Below, one piece after another: positions 43,538 to 56,161 of a stretch of DNA of 64,000 bases (positions are counted from its first letter, which is position 1; each line of letters starts with the position of its first letter). The stretch is from Serpula lacrymans var. lacrymans S7.9 (lineage: Eukaryota; Basidiomycota; Agaricomycetes; Boletales; Serpulaceae): NCBI RefSeq assembly GCF_000218685.1, contig NW_006763299.1:425478-489477 (forward strand), in the 5' to 3' direction. The position numbers were made by a program, and so were the translations under genes. The notes under the pieces are model-generated. The model worked only from the letters and a program-made list of their open reading frames with translations, made no database searches and had not been told where the DNA came from.

Positions 43538-46459
43538 GCGTATCCTTCCTGATTCCAAATTTTCTTTGATGAATTTGTCCAGTTGTTTTTGCTCTCCTAA
43601 CGCCAAAGGGTACACTTTGCAGTCTAGTTTGTGTTCCCCTGGGATCAATTCTATGGCATGATCCCATTTGGGTCTTTCTGGTAGTGCATCAAAACTTTCT
43701 TTATTGAATATGTCTTTGTAATCATGGAGATACTTTGGGACTATCTTGTCAAAACCTCCTTCCTTCTGATCTTTTCCAGCAGCTTCAGCAAGTTGTTGTG
43801 CAGTGGTGCTTGCAGCTCTTATCTGGTAAAGATGTTCTGGAATCTCAATTCTTTCGTATTTAAGTAGATCTACCTGGATTAGCTGATCCCCTTCTGGGAA
43901 GTCTACTTCTTTGGAGTATGTTTCCGGGTCTTCCTCTGGATCAGAGAGTTGGACCTTTCATTTACATTCTTCCGGACATCTCTCAAACTTTAGATCCAAT
44001 TTTTTCCAGTCAATGCTTGGGTTATGTTTTAATAACCATCCGTGTCCTAGAAACATTCTTCCATTGCCAAGATTTGTGACAGCAAAGTGAATCCTTTCAG
44101 AGTGGTCATCAATTTCCATTTTGAGTTCAACAAACTCTTTGATGGCTCCATCTTTATTTAGGGTTCCATTGGCATTGTATACTGGTATTGGTCTCAGAAT
44201 ATTATGTGTTTGGTACTCTTGTTTCTTCACAAATTTGTAGTCTATGCAGCTCCCTGTGCATCCGCTGTCTAGTAGTGCTTGGATCATCATTGATCTTTGC
44301 GTGTCAAGTGTAGTTAATTTGCAGGTAATATTCATTTGATTTCCCTGTGTTCCTTGGATGTACTTTTTTGGAGTATGAAGTTCTAAGATAGCTAACTTGG
44401 CATCATGTAATGATAATGTGTTGAGTTCTTTGATGGTTTCTCTTGTTGCTTCTTTTCCACTTTTGTAGTGCATCCAGGCATTCAAGATTACAATGGATCT
44501 TTCTTCCTGTTGATCTCTAAGCCTTTCTGCCACCCACTTGGGAGTCCATGCTGCCATCATTAACTTCCTTTTTTCCTTTTCTAGGTTTTTATTTACAGGG
44601 GTGCCTGACCTGTCTTTCATAGTCTCTGCTGTGCTTTCCTCCGTAGAGTGCGCCACATCGGGTATGAAAATTTATTTAGTATCCACCACTGATGCTGCGC
44701 CTTTCAATGATTTGCCCGCCGCCGTAGCTGCGTTTGTTATTTCATTGTGCACCGCTTCTGCTGCAGTTGTACTTTTGTTTGGGGTTTCTTTTACCAGTCC
44801 CCTCTTCTGGTTTGCATCTTTCATGTTGTTCCTAACTTCTTTCTTTGTCTTTGATTCTTTGCATAAATATATTTTATTTGTAACTGTAGTACAGGTAGAA
44901 TCATCAACAGGAAGAATGGAGAAAGGGTTGACATATTCAGGCTTGGCCGACTGATGCTTCATTGGTTGCCTCTTTAAAAACCCAACTTTAGAGCTTCGCG
45001 CTCTTCTTTTGACAATGCCGCTATCATTGCGCGCAAGTCAATCTTGTTCTTCCCTTCTGTGGGACAGAACTTTCCAATGTGTCCTTTGACTCCGCATTTA
45101 AAGCAGATTCCTTCTTTCCTATATTTAGCCTTGTCTATTTCCATGGGTTGCCCTGCACCTGAGTAGACAGTTCTGGTTCCATCTCTGGTTCCAGAATAGG
45201 CTTTCTTTCCGCCTCCATTGTCCTTCCTCGCTCCTGTCCTCTCTGTCTGACCGGAGTAGCCCTTCTTTTCTTTCTTACTTTCTCGCCAGATCTGATCAAA
45301 ATTAAGAAGGAGTTTCCTCCATTCCTCGTATTGATCTGATGGTAACCCTGTAACGTAGAGTTTATCCAGAAGCGTGTAGTTCATGTTCTTTTTTAACAAG
45401 GTGATTAGAATGGAATCATCCTTGTACCCTGCTTTCCTTTACAGGCTGTCAAATTCTAAGAAGAAGTCTCTAGCTGTCTTACTTCCCTATTTTAGTTGCA
45501 AGATCCAGTTTCTTGCTTCCTCTTCTTTATAATTGTTTTTGAAGGCTTCTTTCAGCCTTCTTTCAAAGATCGACCATCTTTGGTAGTGTGCCCGTTCAAA
45601 TGTTGAGGTGACAGACATCTTCTCTTCCAGCCACTTGCTATTAAGAACAAAGCTTGAAGGAAGTGTCTAGCCACTTGCTGAGAGCAATCAGGGACTGGAA
45701 CTAGAGTCCAATGTGAGTAACTTTATTATTAGAGAGTATGACAGGTATACAGTACCTAGAGTCCAATGTGAGTAACTAGAGAATAGGAAGCATTGGGCTC
45801 TGCAATACTGTCCGAAGTTTTGTAAACAAAGGTAAACAAAGCAGCCACAAAGGCGAAATAATAGAGAACACAATCAATAGTGAATGATAGAAGAATAGAT
45901 AGAGAAAGGAATGAAAATATATAGGTAGCACAAAGGTGCAGAATCACCAAAACTAACACTTGCTTCTAAAACTCGCGGCTGTTCCTTCTTTCATATATGA
46001 TAGCACAAAGGCTATCTTCTTCTTTTCATCTCCAAAGTAGGCTGGGTCCTCTTTGAAGTGTAGTGATAGGTGTTCCATGAAGTTTCTGAACTTCATTTGA
46101 TCACCGTTGAAAGTAGGCGGGCTATCAAGTGCGCTTCTCAACCTTCTGTGATCTTTCTTCTCTCCTCCGCTGTCGTTTTTTTGTGTGTCAGAATTGGTAG
46201 TGATTTGTCGCTCCCACAATCCCCTGTACTCTGCCGCTTCTTGCTCCGCTCTTTCTGCTGCTTGATGGGCCCTCATCCGCCCCTCTCTTTCTTTTTTGGT
46301 TGCTTCCGTTACCCTTCTGGCAACTTCCGCTTCCAACATTCTCTGCATCCATTCTTGGATCTCTGGGTTTATGCCTGTTGGCAACTGTGGTGGTGTGAAG
46401 GTCCAACTTGGTCCAACTGCCGGCAATGCCTCTGCTAGGTCCAGCATACTGTCAGTCAT
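43538..46459 (-). pseudogene. gypsy gag-protease-RT (broken)
   Basis: Begins MTDSMLDLAEAL (46459). Gag core: LDSPPTFNGDQMKF, FVLSYMKEGTAASFRS. After the inserted LTR it continues to the zinc knuckle CFKCGVKGHIGKFCP (about 45060-45110). The linker (44672-44962) leads to the aspartic protease with LLDSGCTGSCID (about 44230-44270) and FLGHGWLLKHNP. The RT lead-in WDHAIELIPG (about 43640-43670) runs to ENLESGRIR, where the copy is cut. Stops inside gag (for example CAA to TAA in FDSL.RKAG near 45440) and at 43958-43960 are compatible with C-to-T changes. Confidence 0.8.
45639..45958 (-). mobile_element. solo LTR, family C, inside gypsy gag
   Basis: 320 bp, on the minus strand starting TGTTAGTTTTGG and ending TTCTTAATA, with a perfect 5-bp duplication CTTGC (45634-45638 and 45959-45963). 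Removing it with one CTTGC restores the gag frame (FRSKWLEEKM), matching the FRSEWLEDKM of copy 1. Confidence 0.78.
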
Positions 46460-46769
46460 TGTTTCTGTGGGTGATAATTCTTTTTGCCGATATTGGGCAA
46501 AATCAACGGAAATTGAGTACGACAGGTTCGGGAGTTTCCTGTTTGATCTGAGTGGTGGGGGAATGTAATGAGGCTGATTTAATTGATTCTATTTTTGGTG
46601 TGTCAAATTTGCAGCACCACAGGAATGTGTGGGTATAGCCTTGTTCTAGATCGTCTCTACGCATACACAGGAGTTCACCAATGACAAATTGGATCGATAC
46701 ACCTCTGAAGATCGTAGATACTGTCTTCTTCTTTCTGATAATCGGGTCCTCTTCTGCCCCGAACTATCT

Positions 46770-47551
46770 TGTAAGTAAGGTAGTGTAAAGTAACTAAGAA
46801 AATAGGTAAATTATTTCGTAATAATTTGGGGTCTGAATGATCCGCTTATTAAGCTGTCAATCCCTCTCCAACTGGCAGACACAAATGCATGGCCTGGTTA
46901 GAGGTATTCAAAGATGAAACTAGGTAAAGGTTTTAACCAAACTTTGCTCGGCTCCACACTGGGTAAAGTTGTAACTAATGGGATGGGAGTGAGAGGAATT
47001 TCCTCAAGAGATTCTGTGTCTCTGGGGAAGAAGGAGATGATGGTTGATGGACGTGGAGGGATAGGAAGTGTTGTGGTAAGGGTTGAGTTGGTAGATGTTA
47101 TAGTTGTGTAGACAAGATAGAGAATGATGAATAGGATTGGTAAGGCAAATGTTAGGATGATGGTGATAATAGTAGCTGCTGTTAGAATTATAGATAGTGC
47201 TTTGACGAGCTGTTGATTGTGTGAGGACCTGACCCTATACCGAACTAACAGAGGTCAAGAGCTCTAATCGCAAGCAGGGTCTTAACAAGTATAAAGAATT
47301 AATCAACAGCTGGGGAGTATGTACATGGAGTAGCTGGTATATATACTACAGAACATGTGTTAGTAATGAGGTACTGACTGAGCGACATGTGTAAGGCATG
47401 AGGCACTTTGTAATTGTCTTGGTAAGTAGCCATGTCATAGGTCACGTGATTGGTCACATGACTATGATAAGATAAGATCCTGGAGAAATAATAGATATGG
47501 TTTACCGTCTACCAGCAGAAGTAAGGGGTTCAGAAGTAGAGGGCCGTGACA
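46770..47551 (-). repeat. LTR of gypsy element copy 2
   Basis: About 782 bp, homologous to 20473-21276. Contains ATCACGTGACC near its start and GTATATATACC as TATA box. Confidence 0.75.
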
Positions 47552-48005
47552 ATATTCTTGGGCATCCATATGGCACACTCCTTGCTGGTTTTCTCAACCC
47601 CTGCAGTAGTGGGAACTGATGGCATTTGGTGCGCTAAATGAGAGGAGGTTTGTCAAGACATTTTTCAGAGTTAACAATACACGATGCAAATCAGCTTCCT
47701 TGCTGTAGGGTATACCCCTCCCTATGCCCTGCGGCACTCCTTTCGGGAATCACACAGTCATCACAAACTCGGCATACCGGCGACATTTGGCCGCTCGGCA
47801 GGTAGTTTTTTCGAAGTCCGCATATTTGGTTTCATTTGGCACCGACCCAAAGCTTCGCTTATGGCTTCAGTCCTAGGTGTCCGAACGAGCTCCAAGCTTA
47901 AATACATTAGATCACGTGATATTGCGGCTGAAGAGCTGATTGACGCACCTCGGACTTGCAAGACCGCAGCATTAATATTGACCTCATACCGCTGGGTATA
48001 CACAC
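47552..48005. other. upstream region of the PQ-loop gene
   Basis: The open frame 47684-48253 runs through this stretch but is in a different phase from the PQ-loop gene and has no motif. I take the region as the boundary between repeats and host genes, holding the promoter of the gene at 48006. Confidence 0.5.
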
Positions 48006-49106
48006 ATGATTCCCTCATGGCTTTCAACGTTGGCCTCAGTTGGCATGGCGGTAGGCCCACCCTTGGTCTATGTCGATCAGGGTATATCTATCGTCCGCAA
48101 GAAGTGCGTTTTTCTGATCAGCCACGCGTTTCTTGTTTAACGCCTTGTTGGCAAGGGATTCAACAGGATTTTCTCGTGATGTTTGCGCAATTCTGTAAGT
48201 ATATTCAATTTATAAATTACTTAGAAGGCTCTTATGCTTTGAATGTAGGTTGACGGCGAATATCACGCGCTGTTTCTTCTGGCTGGGGAAACACTTTGAG
48301 CTCACCCTGCTACTACAGTCAATTTTTATGATAATCGCGCAGGTATGATCCGCCTTTACTCTCTTTTCAATACAAACTAACCATGAGATCTTAGCTCATT
48401 CTTCTATATATTTGCATCCGCTATCGGCCACGTACCAACCCTGAAAACTATGCTTCGAGTCGGCCTCTTGCTTTCTGGCAGTGGTCGTCATACGCACAGC
48501 ATATAGAATTTTTGATAGGCTTCACGTGAGCCACTCTTATCACTTCATAATTCTGCCGGTCTAATCTAACCATGGCGTAGTCTGTGTTCAGCCATCCTAT
48601 TCTTGATATTTGGTCGGTCAGAAATATATGTGTCCATAATGGGTTTTGTAGCTCTCGGACTAGAAAGCACGCTGCCCATTCCCCAAATGATATCGTAAGT
48701 AACGATCTGCAGTTGCCCATATTTTATTTAACACTTCCTTCAGCAACTACAAGCAACGCTCGCTTTACGGTTTCAGAGCATCTACTCTATTAGGTTGGGT
48801 GGGAGGAGACTCTTTCAAGTAAGTCCCATAGTTCGGCAACCCTTTATGAGTTGGCTAACAATTTAATTAGGACCGTATATTTCTTTTTACAAGGTTCACC
48901 TTTGCAGTTCAAAGTCTGCGCAATTTTTCAATTGTCAGTAGATGTTGGTAAGTTTTTTTTTTCGTGAATACTTTATGATTTCAATGTTCATGAGTCTGTT
49001 GCAAGCCATTGTCTTGCAGCGGTTATGGTATGGAAATGCCCCACCAGCTGCTACACTTGCTGAAGAAGATGATCTTGAGCAAGCGTTGGCTTTGGCGGAA
49101 GAATAA
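48006..49106 (+). CDS. PQ-loop repeat membrane protein (SLC66A2/PQLC1-like)
   Basis: Eight exons (48006-48103, 48156-48194, 48249-48342, 48395-48525, 48581-48694, 48744-48818, 48871-48947, 49006-49106) join in frame to 242 residues. About seven hydrophobic segments are visible. The first PQ-loop region (GPPLVYVDQ...KKDSTGFSRDVCAIL) continues into NITRCFFWLG. The second has the exact PQ motif (LESTLPIPQMISNYKQRSL) and GGDSFKTVYFFLQGSPLQFK. The tail is acidic (EEDDLEQALALAEE). PQ-loop proteins transport small molecules or act at lysosome, vacuole or Golgi membranes; this subfamily's substrate is not known. The start MIPSWLSTLAS is the first Met in the coding phase. All introns are 50-60 bp GT-AG. 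Confidence 0.85.
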
Positions 49107-49395
49107 ATTATTTCCTTGCCCTGTTATCATATATCTTGAGTAGAACCCGCAAGGCGAGAATTTGATAGAGATACTCGTAGTAAACTATGTATTTATTCCA
49201 TATAGTGAAATATGCACATTAAGAAAGGGCTGAGGGTGTCTGAAACTTGCTAGTTTTGTGAGAGCGCAGCTGTGCTGGATGGTTATAGTGGCAACAAACA
49301 AACATAAACTTTATTGCCCTCCCTTCCTTACAACCAAACGATCCGTTTCTCTTCACCTGCCGAGTGACGACGGCCTTGACGACTTTTACAACAAA

Positions 49396-52300
49396 ATGGC
49401 TGATATTTCAAAACCAATCGCCTTTTGCGAGCATTTGCAACTCTCTAGCTTGGGAGTTCAACCAGCTTCCATTTCGTTCCAGGTACGCGCGTTCTCACTC
49501 CTGCCTTGTGTCTTGCTGTCATACTCATACCGTGTCTTGCAATCCACCATTCTCCTATAGGTATAGCAAATCTCTACTGAGAATATCCCATTTCTAACCA
49601 TACTTTTCTCATAGACATTGACATTAGAATCTGACCACTTTATATGCATACGAGAGAAGGTTAATGAGCAGAATCAGGTGGTCATCATAGACCTCGCTGA
49701 TGCTAATAATGTTCTACGAAGACCAATAAGTGCAGAATCAGCTATAATGCATCCTCATAAGAAGATTCTGGCGTTGAAGGGTGTGTTTTACAAATTTGTT
49801 CCTGTCGCCCTTTTCCAACTCTCCCTATCACAGCTGGCCGGACACTCCAAATATTTAACATCGAGACTAAGCAAAAAGTCAAGTCGCATGTCAACAACGA
49901 GGATGTGGTGTTCTGGAAGTGGGTTTCCGACACCACTATCGGTATGGTCACCGAATCGGCCGTCTTCCACTGGACAATTGCGGACCAGACTTCACCTCCT
50001 CAGAAAGTGTTTGACCGTCATGCAACTCTTTCAGGCGCTCAGATCATCAATTACCGTGTCAGCTCAGATGAGAAGTGGTTGGTTCTGATTGGTATATCCG
50101 GAAATACCACCAATCCCTCTGCTTTCAAAGTGAAAGGCGCCATGCAGTTGTACAGCCGGGAACGGGGAGTTAGTCAGCCTATCGAAGGTCATGCTGCTTC
50201 CTTCGCCGAAATCAAACTAGACGGACACCAAAATACTACCAAACTTTTTACATTTGCCGTACGCACGGCCACTGGAGCAAAGGTGTGTCTAACTGGGTTC
50301 CGTGACATCCTTGAAGTATTTCTCATCCCTTGGAATAACATTAGCTACATGTCGTGGAAATAGACCATACCGCTCCGGACCCTCCTTTCGTTAAGAAGGC
50401 TGTCGATGTTTATTTCCCTCCAGAGGCAACAAATGATTTCCCCGTTGCGATGCAAGTGTCCAAGAAACATGGTATCATATATCTTGTCACGAAATATGGT
50501 TTCATTCATCTCTACGACCTCGAATCCGGTGCATGCGTTTACATGAATCGCATTTCCGGAGAGACCATATTTGTTACTGCAGAGCACGAAGCAAGCAACG
50601 GTATCATTGGTGTGAACAAGCGAGGACAGGTCCTCAGCGTAAACGTTGACGACCAAACCATCGTTCCTTATATTTTAACCACTCTCAATAATACGGAGCT
50701 TGCTTTCAAGCTGGCAAGTAGGGCCAACCTTCCAGGCGCAGAAGACTTGTATACCAGGCAATACCAGCAACTGTTTTCGAGTGGCCAGTTCAGTGAAGCC
50801 GCGAAGGTGGCAGCAAACTCACCAGGGGTATGTTTTTAGATTGTTGATGACCGTATAGATTAGCTAAGTTGATTGATTTCAGGGAATTTTGCGCACAGCT
50901 CAAGTCATCGAGTCCTTTAAGAATGCTCCTGCAGCTCAGGGTGGACTTTCACCCATTCTTCAGTACTTTGGTATACTTCTTGAGAAAGGCGAACTCAACC
51001 ATCTCGAGTCCTTGGAACTTGCGCGTCCAGTGCTGCAACAGGGGAGGAAGCAGCTGTTGGAGAAATGGCTGAAAGAGAACAAGGTACCGTAATGATAATT
51101 TTATTTGTTTCTGGTTAGCTAATCTAAAACTTGGCTGTAGCTCACCTGTAGTGAGGAGCTAGGAGATATCGTCCGTCTGCATGACTTGACTTTGGCTCTG
51201 AGCGTGTACCTCAGGGCGAATGTTCCCAATAAAGTCATTGCTTGCTTCGCCGAAACTGGCCAGACTGAGAAAATTGTTCTCTACTCCAAGAAGGTCGGCT
51301 ACAGCCCAGACTACGTTGCTCTTTTGCAACATATCATGAGGACAAATCCCGATAAAGGAGCCGAATTTGCTGCTCAGCTCGTCAATGACGAGGCAGGTCC
51401 TTTGGTGGATGTTGAGAGGGTTAGTACATTGGAAAATTACTGTACCGTGCTTATTAACAGCCAACATCCAGGTTGTGGATATCTTCATGTCACAAAACAT
51501 GATTCAACCCGCTACTTCCTTCCTGTTGGACGCTTTGAAAGACAACAAGCCGGAACAAGGTCATCTCCAAACTCGTTTGCTGGAAATGAACCTCGTACAT
51601 GCTCCCCAGGTTGCAGATGCTATCCTTGGCAATGAAATGTTTACGCACTATGACCGTCCCAGGATAGCTAATCTCTGTGAAAAGGCTGGGCTGCTGCAAC
51701 GGGTAAGCATAGCCGTTATAGCTAGTACGTATTGCCTCATACCTAATACTATCTCTATAGGCCCTGGAACACTACGAGGATATTGCGGATATCAAGCGGG
51801 CTATTGTGCACACGAACGTTCTTCAACCAGAGGTACGTTCATTTATTATCCCCGGTCTCATTCTGTCATTTAGCTGAGTTATTTTATAGTGGTTAGTAAC
51901 TTACTTCAGTCGCCTTACGACGGAACAGTCTATGGGCTGTATGCAAGAGATGCTTCGTGTAAACATGCGCCAGAACCTTCAGGTTGTCATTCAGATCGCT
52001 ACGAAGTATTCCGACATCCTTGGCCCTGTTAGCCTTATTGAGATGTTCGAGTCATTCAAGAGTTTCGAAGGTAAGAAACTAAATTTCATTTTCCAATCAA
52101 ACACTGCTGATACTTTGACTCAGGTCTATACTACTATCTCGGTTCCATCGTCAATCTCAGCGAGGATTCTGAAGTGCACTTCAAGTATATACAAGCTGCC
52201 ACCCGCACTGGGCAGATCCGCGAAGTGGAGCGTATCTGTCGAGAGAGTAACTTTTACAACCCGGAGAAGGTCAAGAACTTCCTCAAAGAAGCCAAACTCC

Positions 52301-55300
52301 AAGACCAACTCCCGCTCATCATTGTTTGCGATCGTTTCGATTTCGTTCACGATTTGGTCCTGTATCTTTACCAGAATGGTCTTACCAAGTTTATCGAGGT
52401 CTATGTTCAGCGCGTCAATTCTGTTCGGACTCCCCAAGTAGTTGGCGGTTTGCTCGATGTTGACTGCGATGAAACTACTATCAAGGGCTTACTTGCCTCG
52501 GTAACTGGAAACTTCCCCATTGACGAGCTCGTCCACGAAGTGGAGCAACGGAACCGACTCAAGCTTATCCTCCCTTGGCTTGAGGCCCGTGTACAGGCTG
52601 GTAGCCAAGATCCACCTGTTTACAATGCCATGGCCAAAATCTTCATTGATAGTAATAACAATCCGGAGAGTTTCTTGAAGGAGAATAATGTGAGTATATT
52701 TCTTGAGCTGTGCAGTTCGAGTAGACTGTTGACTAACCTATCTCCTCATACAGCTGTATGAACCTCTTGTTGTCGGAAAGTTCTGTGAAGCTAGAGACCC
52801 ATACCTGGCCTACATCGCTTACGCCAAGGGCTTTTGCGATGATGAGCTCATTGCCATCACCAATGATAATGCCATGTTCAAACAGCAAGCCCGGTACCTT
52901 GTCAAACGTCGTCAGCCAGAGCTCTGGGCTCAAGTCCTTGTGTCGGACAATATGCATCGTCGTGCTCTCATTGATCAGGTATGTTGAATATTTTATCTCC
53001 ACGTAGATGCCTTTTTAATGCAGCTGTCAGATTTCTGCAACAGCGCTACCTGAGTGTACAGACCCAGACGATGTCTCCATCACTGTCAAAGCTTTCCTGA
53101 CCGCCGACCTTCCTATTGAGCTGATCGAGTTGCTTGAGAAGATTGTCATCGAACAATCGCCATTCAGCGATAACCGCAATTTGCAAAACCTTCTACTACT
53201 GACAGCCATACGGGCAGATAAGGGGAAGGTGGTTGGTTATATCAACAAGCTGCAGAATTATGACTCTGGCGAGATTGCGAAAATTGCAACCGACCATGGC
53301 TTATACGAGGAAGCTCTTACCATCTACAAGAAGTATGAACAGCATGCCATGGCTATCAATGTTTTGGTCGAGCATATTGTTTCTATTGACCGAGGTTTGG
53401 ACTATGCAAATAAAGTTAACAAGCCCGAGGTATGGAGCAGGCTAGCCAAGGCTCAGCTAGATGGCTTGCGTATCAAAGATGCTATCGGTTGGTTTCTTTC
53501 ATATTATTACCATAAATCCTTATTCTGACTGTTATCGTTCTAAGATTCGTACATCAAAGCTCAGGACGCTACTAACTTCGCCGAGGTTATCGAAATCTCA
53601 AGTCATGCTGGCAAGCACGATGATCTTGTTCGCTTCCTACAAATGGCTCGTAAACACCTCAGGGAACCCAAGATTGATACGGAACTAGCATACGCCTACG
53701 CGAAAACCGATAGACTCCACGATATGGAGGATTTCTTGGGTATGACAAATGTTGCCGACATCCTAGAAGTTGGAGAGAAATGTTTCGAGGACGAGCTCTA
53801 CCAAGCTGCAAAACTCCTGTTCACTAGCATTTCTAACTGGGCGCGTCTCGCCACCACTTTGATTTACCTTAGCGAGAACCAAGCAGCCGTGGAGAGCGCG
53901 CGGAAAGCCGGCAATACTCAGTGAGTTTATTTCGCCCTGGTTGTATGAATGATACTGAACGGCGTGTAGGGTCTGGAAACAGGTGCATGCAGCTTGTATC
54001 GAGAAATCTGAATTCCGTCTCGTATGTTATCACCTATAATCTCTTGTTTGTATTTTATTAACACGAAGTCATTCAGGCGCAAATTTGTGGTCTGAATATT
54101 GTGGTTCATGCGGTAAGTTTATCATAATGTTCATTCACGTTATATATGCTGAAGTATATATTCAGGAGGAGCTTCCTGCCATCCTGTCGTCTTACGAACG
54201 CCGTGGGCATTTTGATGAAGTACTGTCTCTCCTCGAGGCTGGTTTGAGCCTGGAAAGAGCACACGTATGCCCCCTTTATGTTTATGTTTGCACTCTTGCT
54301 GATAGTAGACATAGATGGGTATATTCACGGAACTATCAATACTGTATTCCAAATACAGGCCCGGAAAGCGTGAGTTGCAAGCGAGGTTTTCTGTGGATTT
54401 TACCGACTCACATTACTCCAGTTATGGAACACCTCAAGTTGTTCGTATCCCGCATCAATATCCCTAAGGTGAGGATTCACCTACACTCGTTTTATTTCCT
54501 AGTGCTAAATCGAAATGTAGGTTATCAAAGCCGCAGAGAAGGCCCACCTATGGCCAGAGCTTGTCTTCTTGTATATCAAATATGATGAATTCGTGAGTGG
54601 GTCGGTGTATATGTAAGGATTCCTAACTCAACAATGACTCCTACAGGATAATGCGGCCTTGGCAATGATAGAACGATCAGCTGATGCATGGGAACATAAC
54701 CAATTCAAGGATGTGATAGTCCGAGCTGCAAATGTGGAAATGTATGTTTATTCGACTCATCCCTCAATTAATAAGACATACTTATTGTGTGTTTTAGCTA
54801 TTACAAGGCTTTGACGTTCTACCTTCAAGAACAGCCCATGTTGATCACAGATTTACTCACTGTCTTGATACCTCGCATTGAACACGCCAGAGTAGTCCGG
54901 ATGTTCCGGCAGATTGACCATATTCCGCTTATCCGCTCGTATCTCATCGCCGTCCAACATGTGAGTATCAAGCAATATCTGTTTGAATGATATGTTACTT
55001 ATATGCAATCAAGCTGAACATTGAGGCTGTGAACGATGCTTACAATGACCTGCTCATTGAAGAGGAAGATTACAAAACCCTTCGCGATTCCATTGACAGC
55101 TTCGATAACTTTAACAATATCGGCTTGGCACAGCGCCTTGAGAAGCACGGCCTTCTCGAGTTCAGACGACTTGCTGCTCACCTATACAAAGTATGGAGAT
55201 CCACTCTCTTTGCATATTGACCATGGCCAACTGAATCAAATGTATAGAAAAATTCACGGTGGGATGAATCGATATCGCTGTCAAAGCAGGACAAACTCTA

Positions 55301-55899
55301 CAAAGACGCTATGATCACGGCAGCTACTTCGGCTTCAATAGAAGTCGCCGAAGATCTTCTGTCATACTTTGTCGACGTTGGCAACAAAGAGTGCTTCGCC
55401 GCCATGCTCTATATTTGCTTCGACCTTCTGCGGTCTGACATCGTGGAAGAACTTTCATGGCAGCACGCACTTAACGATTTCTACATGCCGTACAGAATAC
55501 AAGTCCAACGATCACTGGTTGAGAAGGTTCGGAGTCTTAGCATCATCAGTGCTATACTGTGCTAACAAATCACATAGTTACACGCTCTAGAAAAAGAAGT
55601 CAAAGAGCGTTCGATGAAGGAGACTAAAAAGGAGGAGCAAGAGGCTGAAGTTCCGATTATAAACCCCGGAGGCTTCGGTAACCGTCTGATGTTAACGCAA
55701 GGGAATGGGTAAGGTTTCGTATACGTTTTTCTTTTCATCAGCCGCTTATGTCTGGTATTTTTAGTTTCGTAGGACAAGCTCCTCCTCCAATGCCGAATGG
55801 TACAGGATTTGGTATGATGCCCGTAAGTTAGACTTAATGCGATTTTATTCACATCCTAACCAATGGCCACTCTAGGCTATGACTGGATTTGGATTGTAA
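49396..55899 (+). CDS. CHC1: clathrin heavy chain
   Basis: Forms the triskelion legs of clathrin coats at plasma membrane, Golgi and endosomes. About 26 exons can be joined in frame (first 49396-49482, 49615-49780, 49834-50282; last 55765-55822, 55876-55899) to 1686 codons, against about 1650-1680 in other species. The N-terminal propeller begins [18 protein letters not shown] and includes [19 protein letters not shown]. The linker and leg repeats follow, for example [31 protein letters not shown] (junction 51419/51472), [35 protein letters not shown], and near the hub [15 protein letters not shown] [18 protein letters not shown]. The C-terminus is GFGMMPAMTGFGL. The start has an AAAATGG context. 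No defects seen. Intron density rises in the 3' half. Confidence 0.96.
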
Positions 55900-56161
55900 T
55901 GGTCGTGTTTCACTTTCTCCTACTGAATTTATCGTACTTCCACGCTTTGTGTTTCCATTGCTGTAATGGACTATTCTTTTTCATCATCAAATTCGTCTGA
56001 TTTAAGAAACCCGGAGGGTAAGAACAAAATAAACAAAGTAGAAGGGTATCAAATGTATCCATGCAAAGTGTTTCTGGACTTGACATCATAAATTGTAAAC
56101 GAGAGCATTAGCATCAATATTAAGGTCGATATATAAGATGTGCCAACGACAGCGAAAAACA
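55900..56161. other. convergent 3' intergenic gap
   Basis: 262 bp between the stop codons of clathrin heavy chain and the Rho3-like gene; 3' untranslated regions and terminators only. Confidence 0.6.

Larger units (their letters stand above)
43538..47551 (-). mobile_element. Ty3/gypsy element copy 2, 3'-truncated
   Basis: Minus-strand element reading LTR (47551-46770), gag, protease and the start of reverse transcriptase, then cut at 43538 where a solo LTR begins. It carries a family-C solo LTR in gag (45639-45958). Confidence 0.82.

Noticed and set aside
47684..48253. A 189-codon plus-strand frame read as a gene
   Set aside because: It runs through two introns of the PQ-loop gene in another phase; the spliced PQ-loop exons explain the sequence better.
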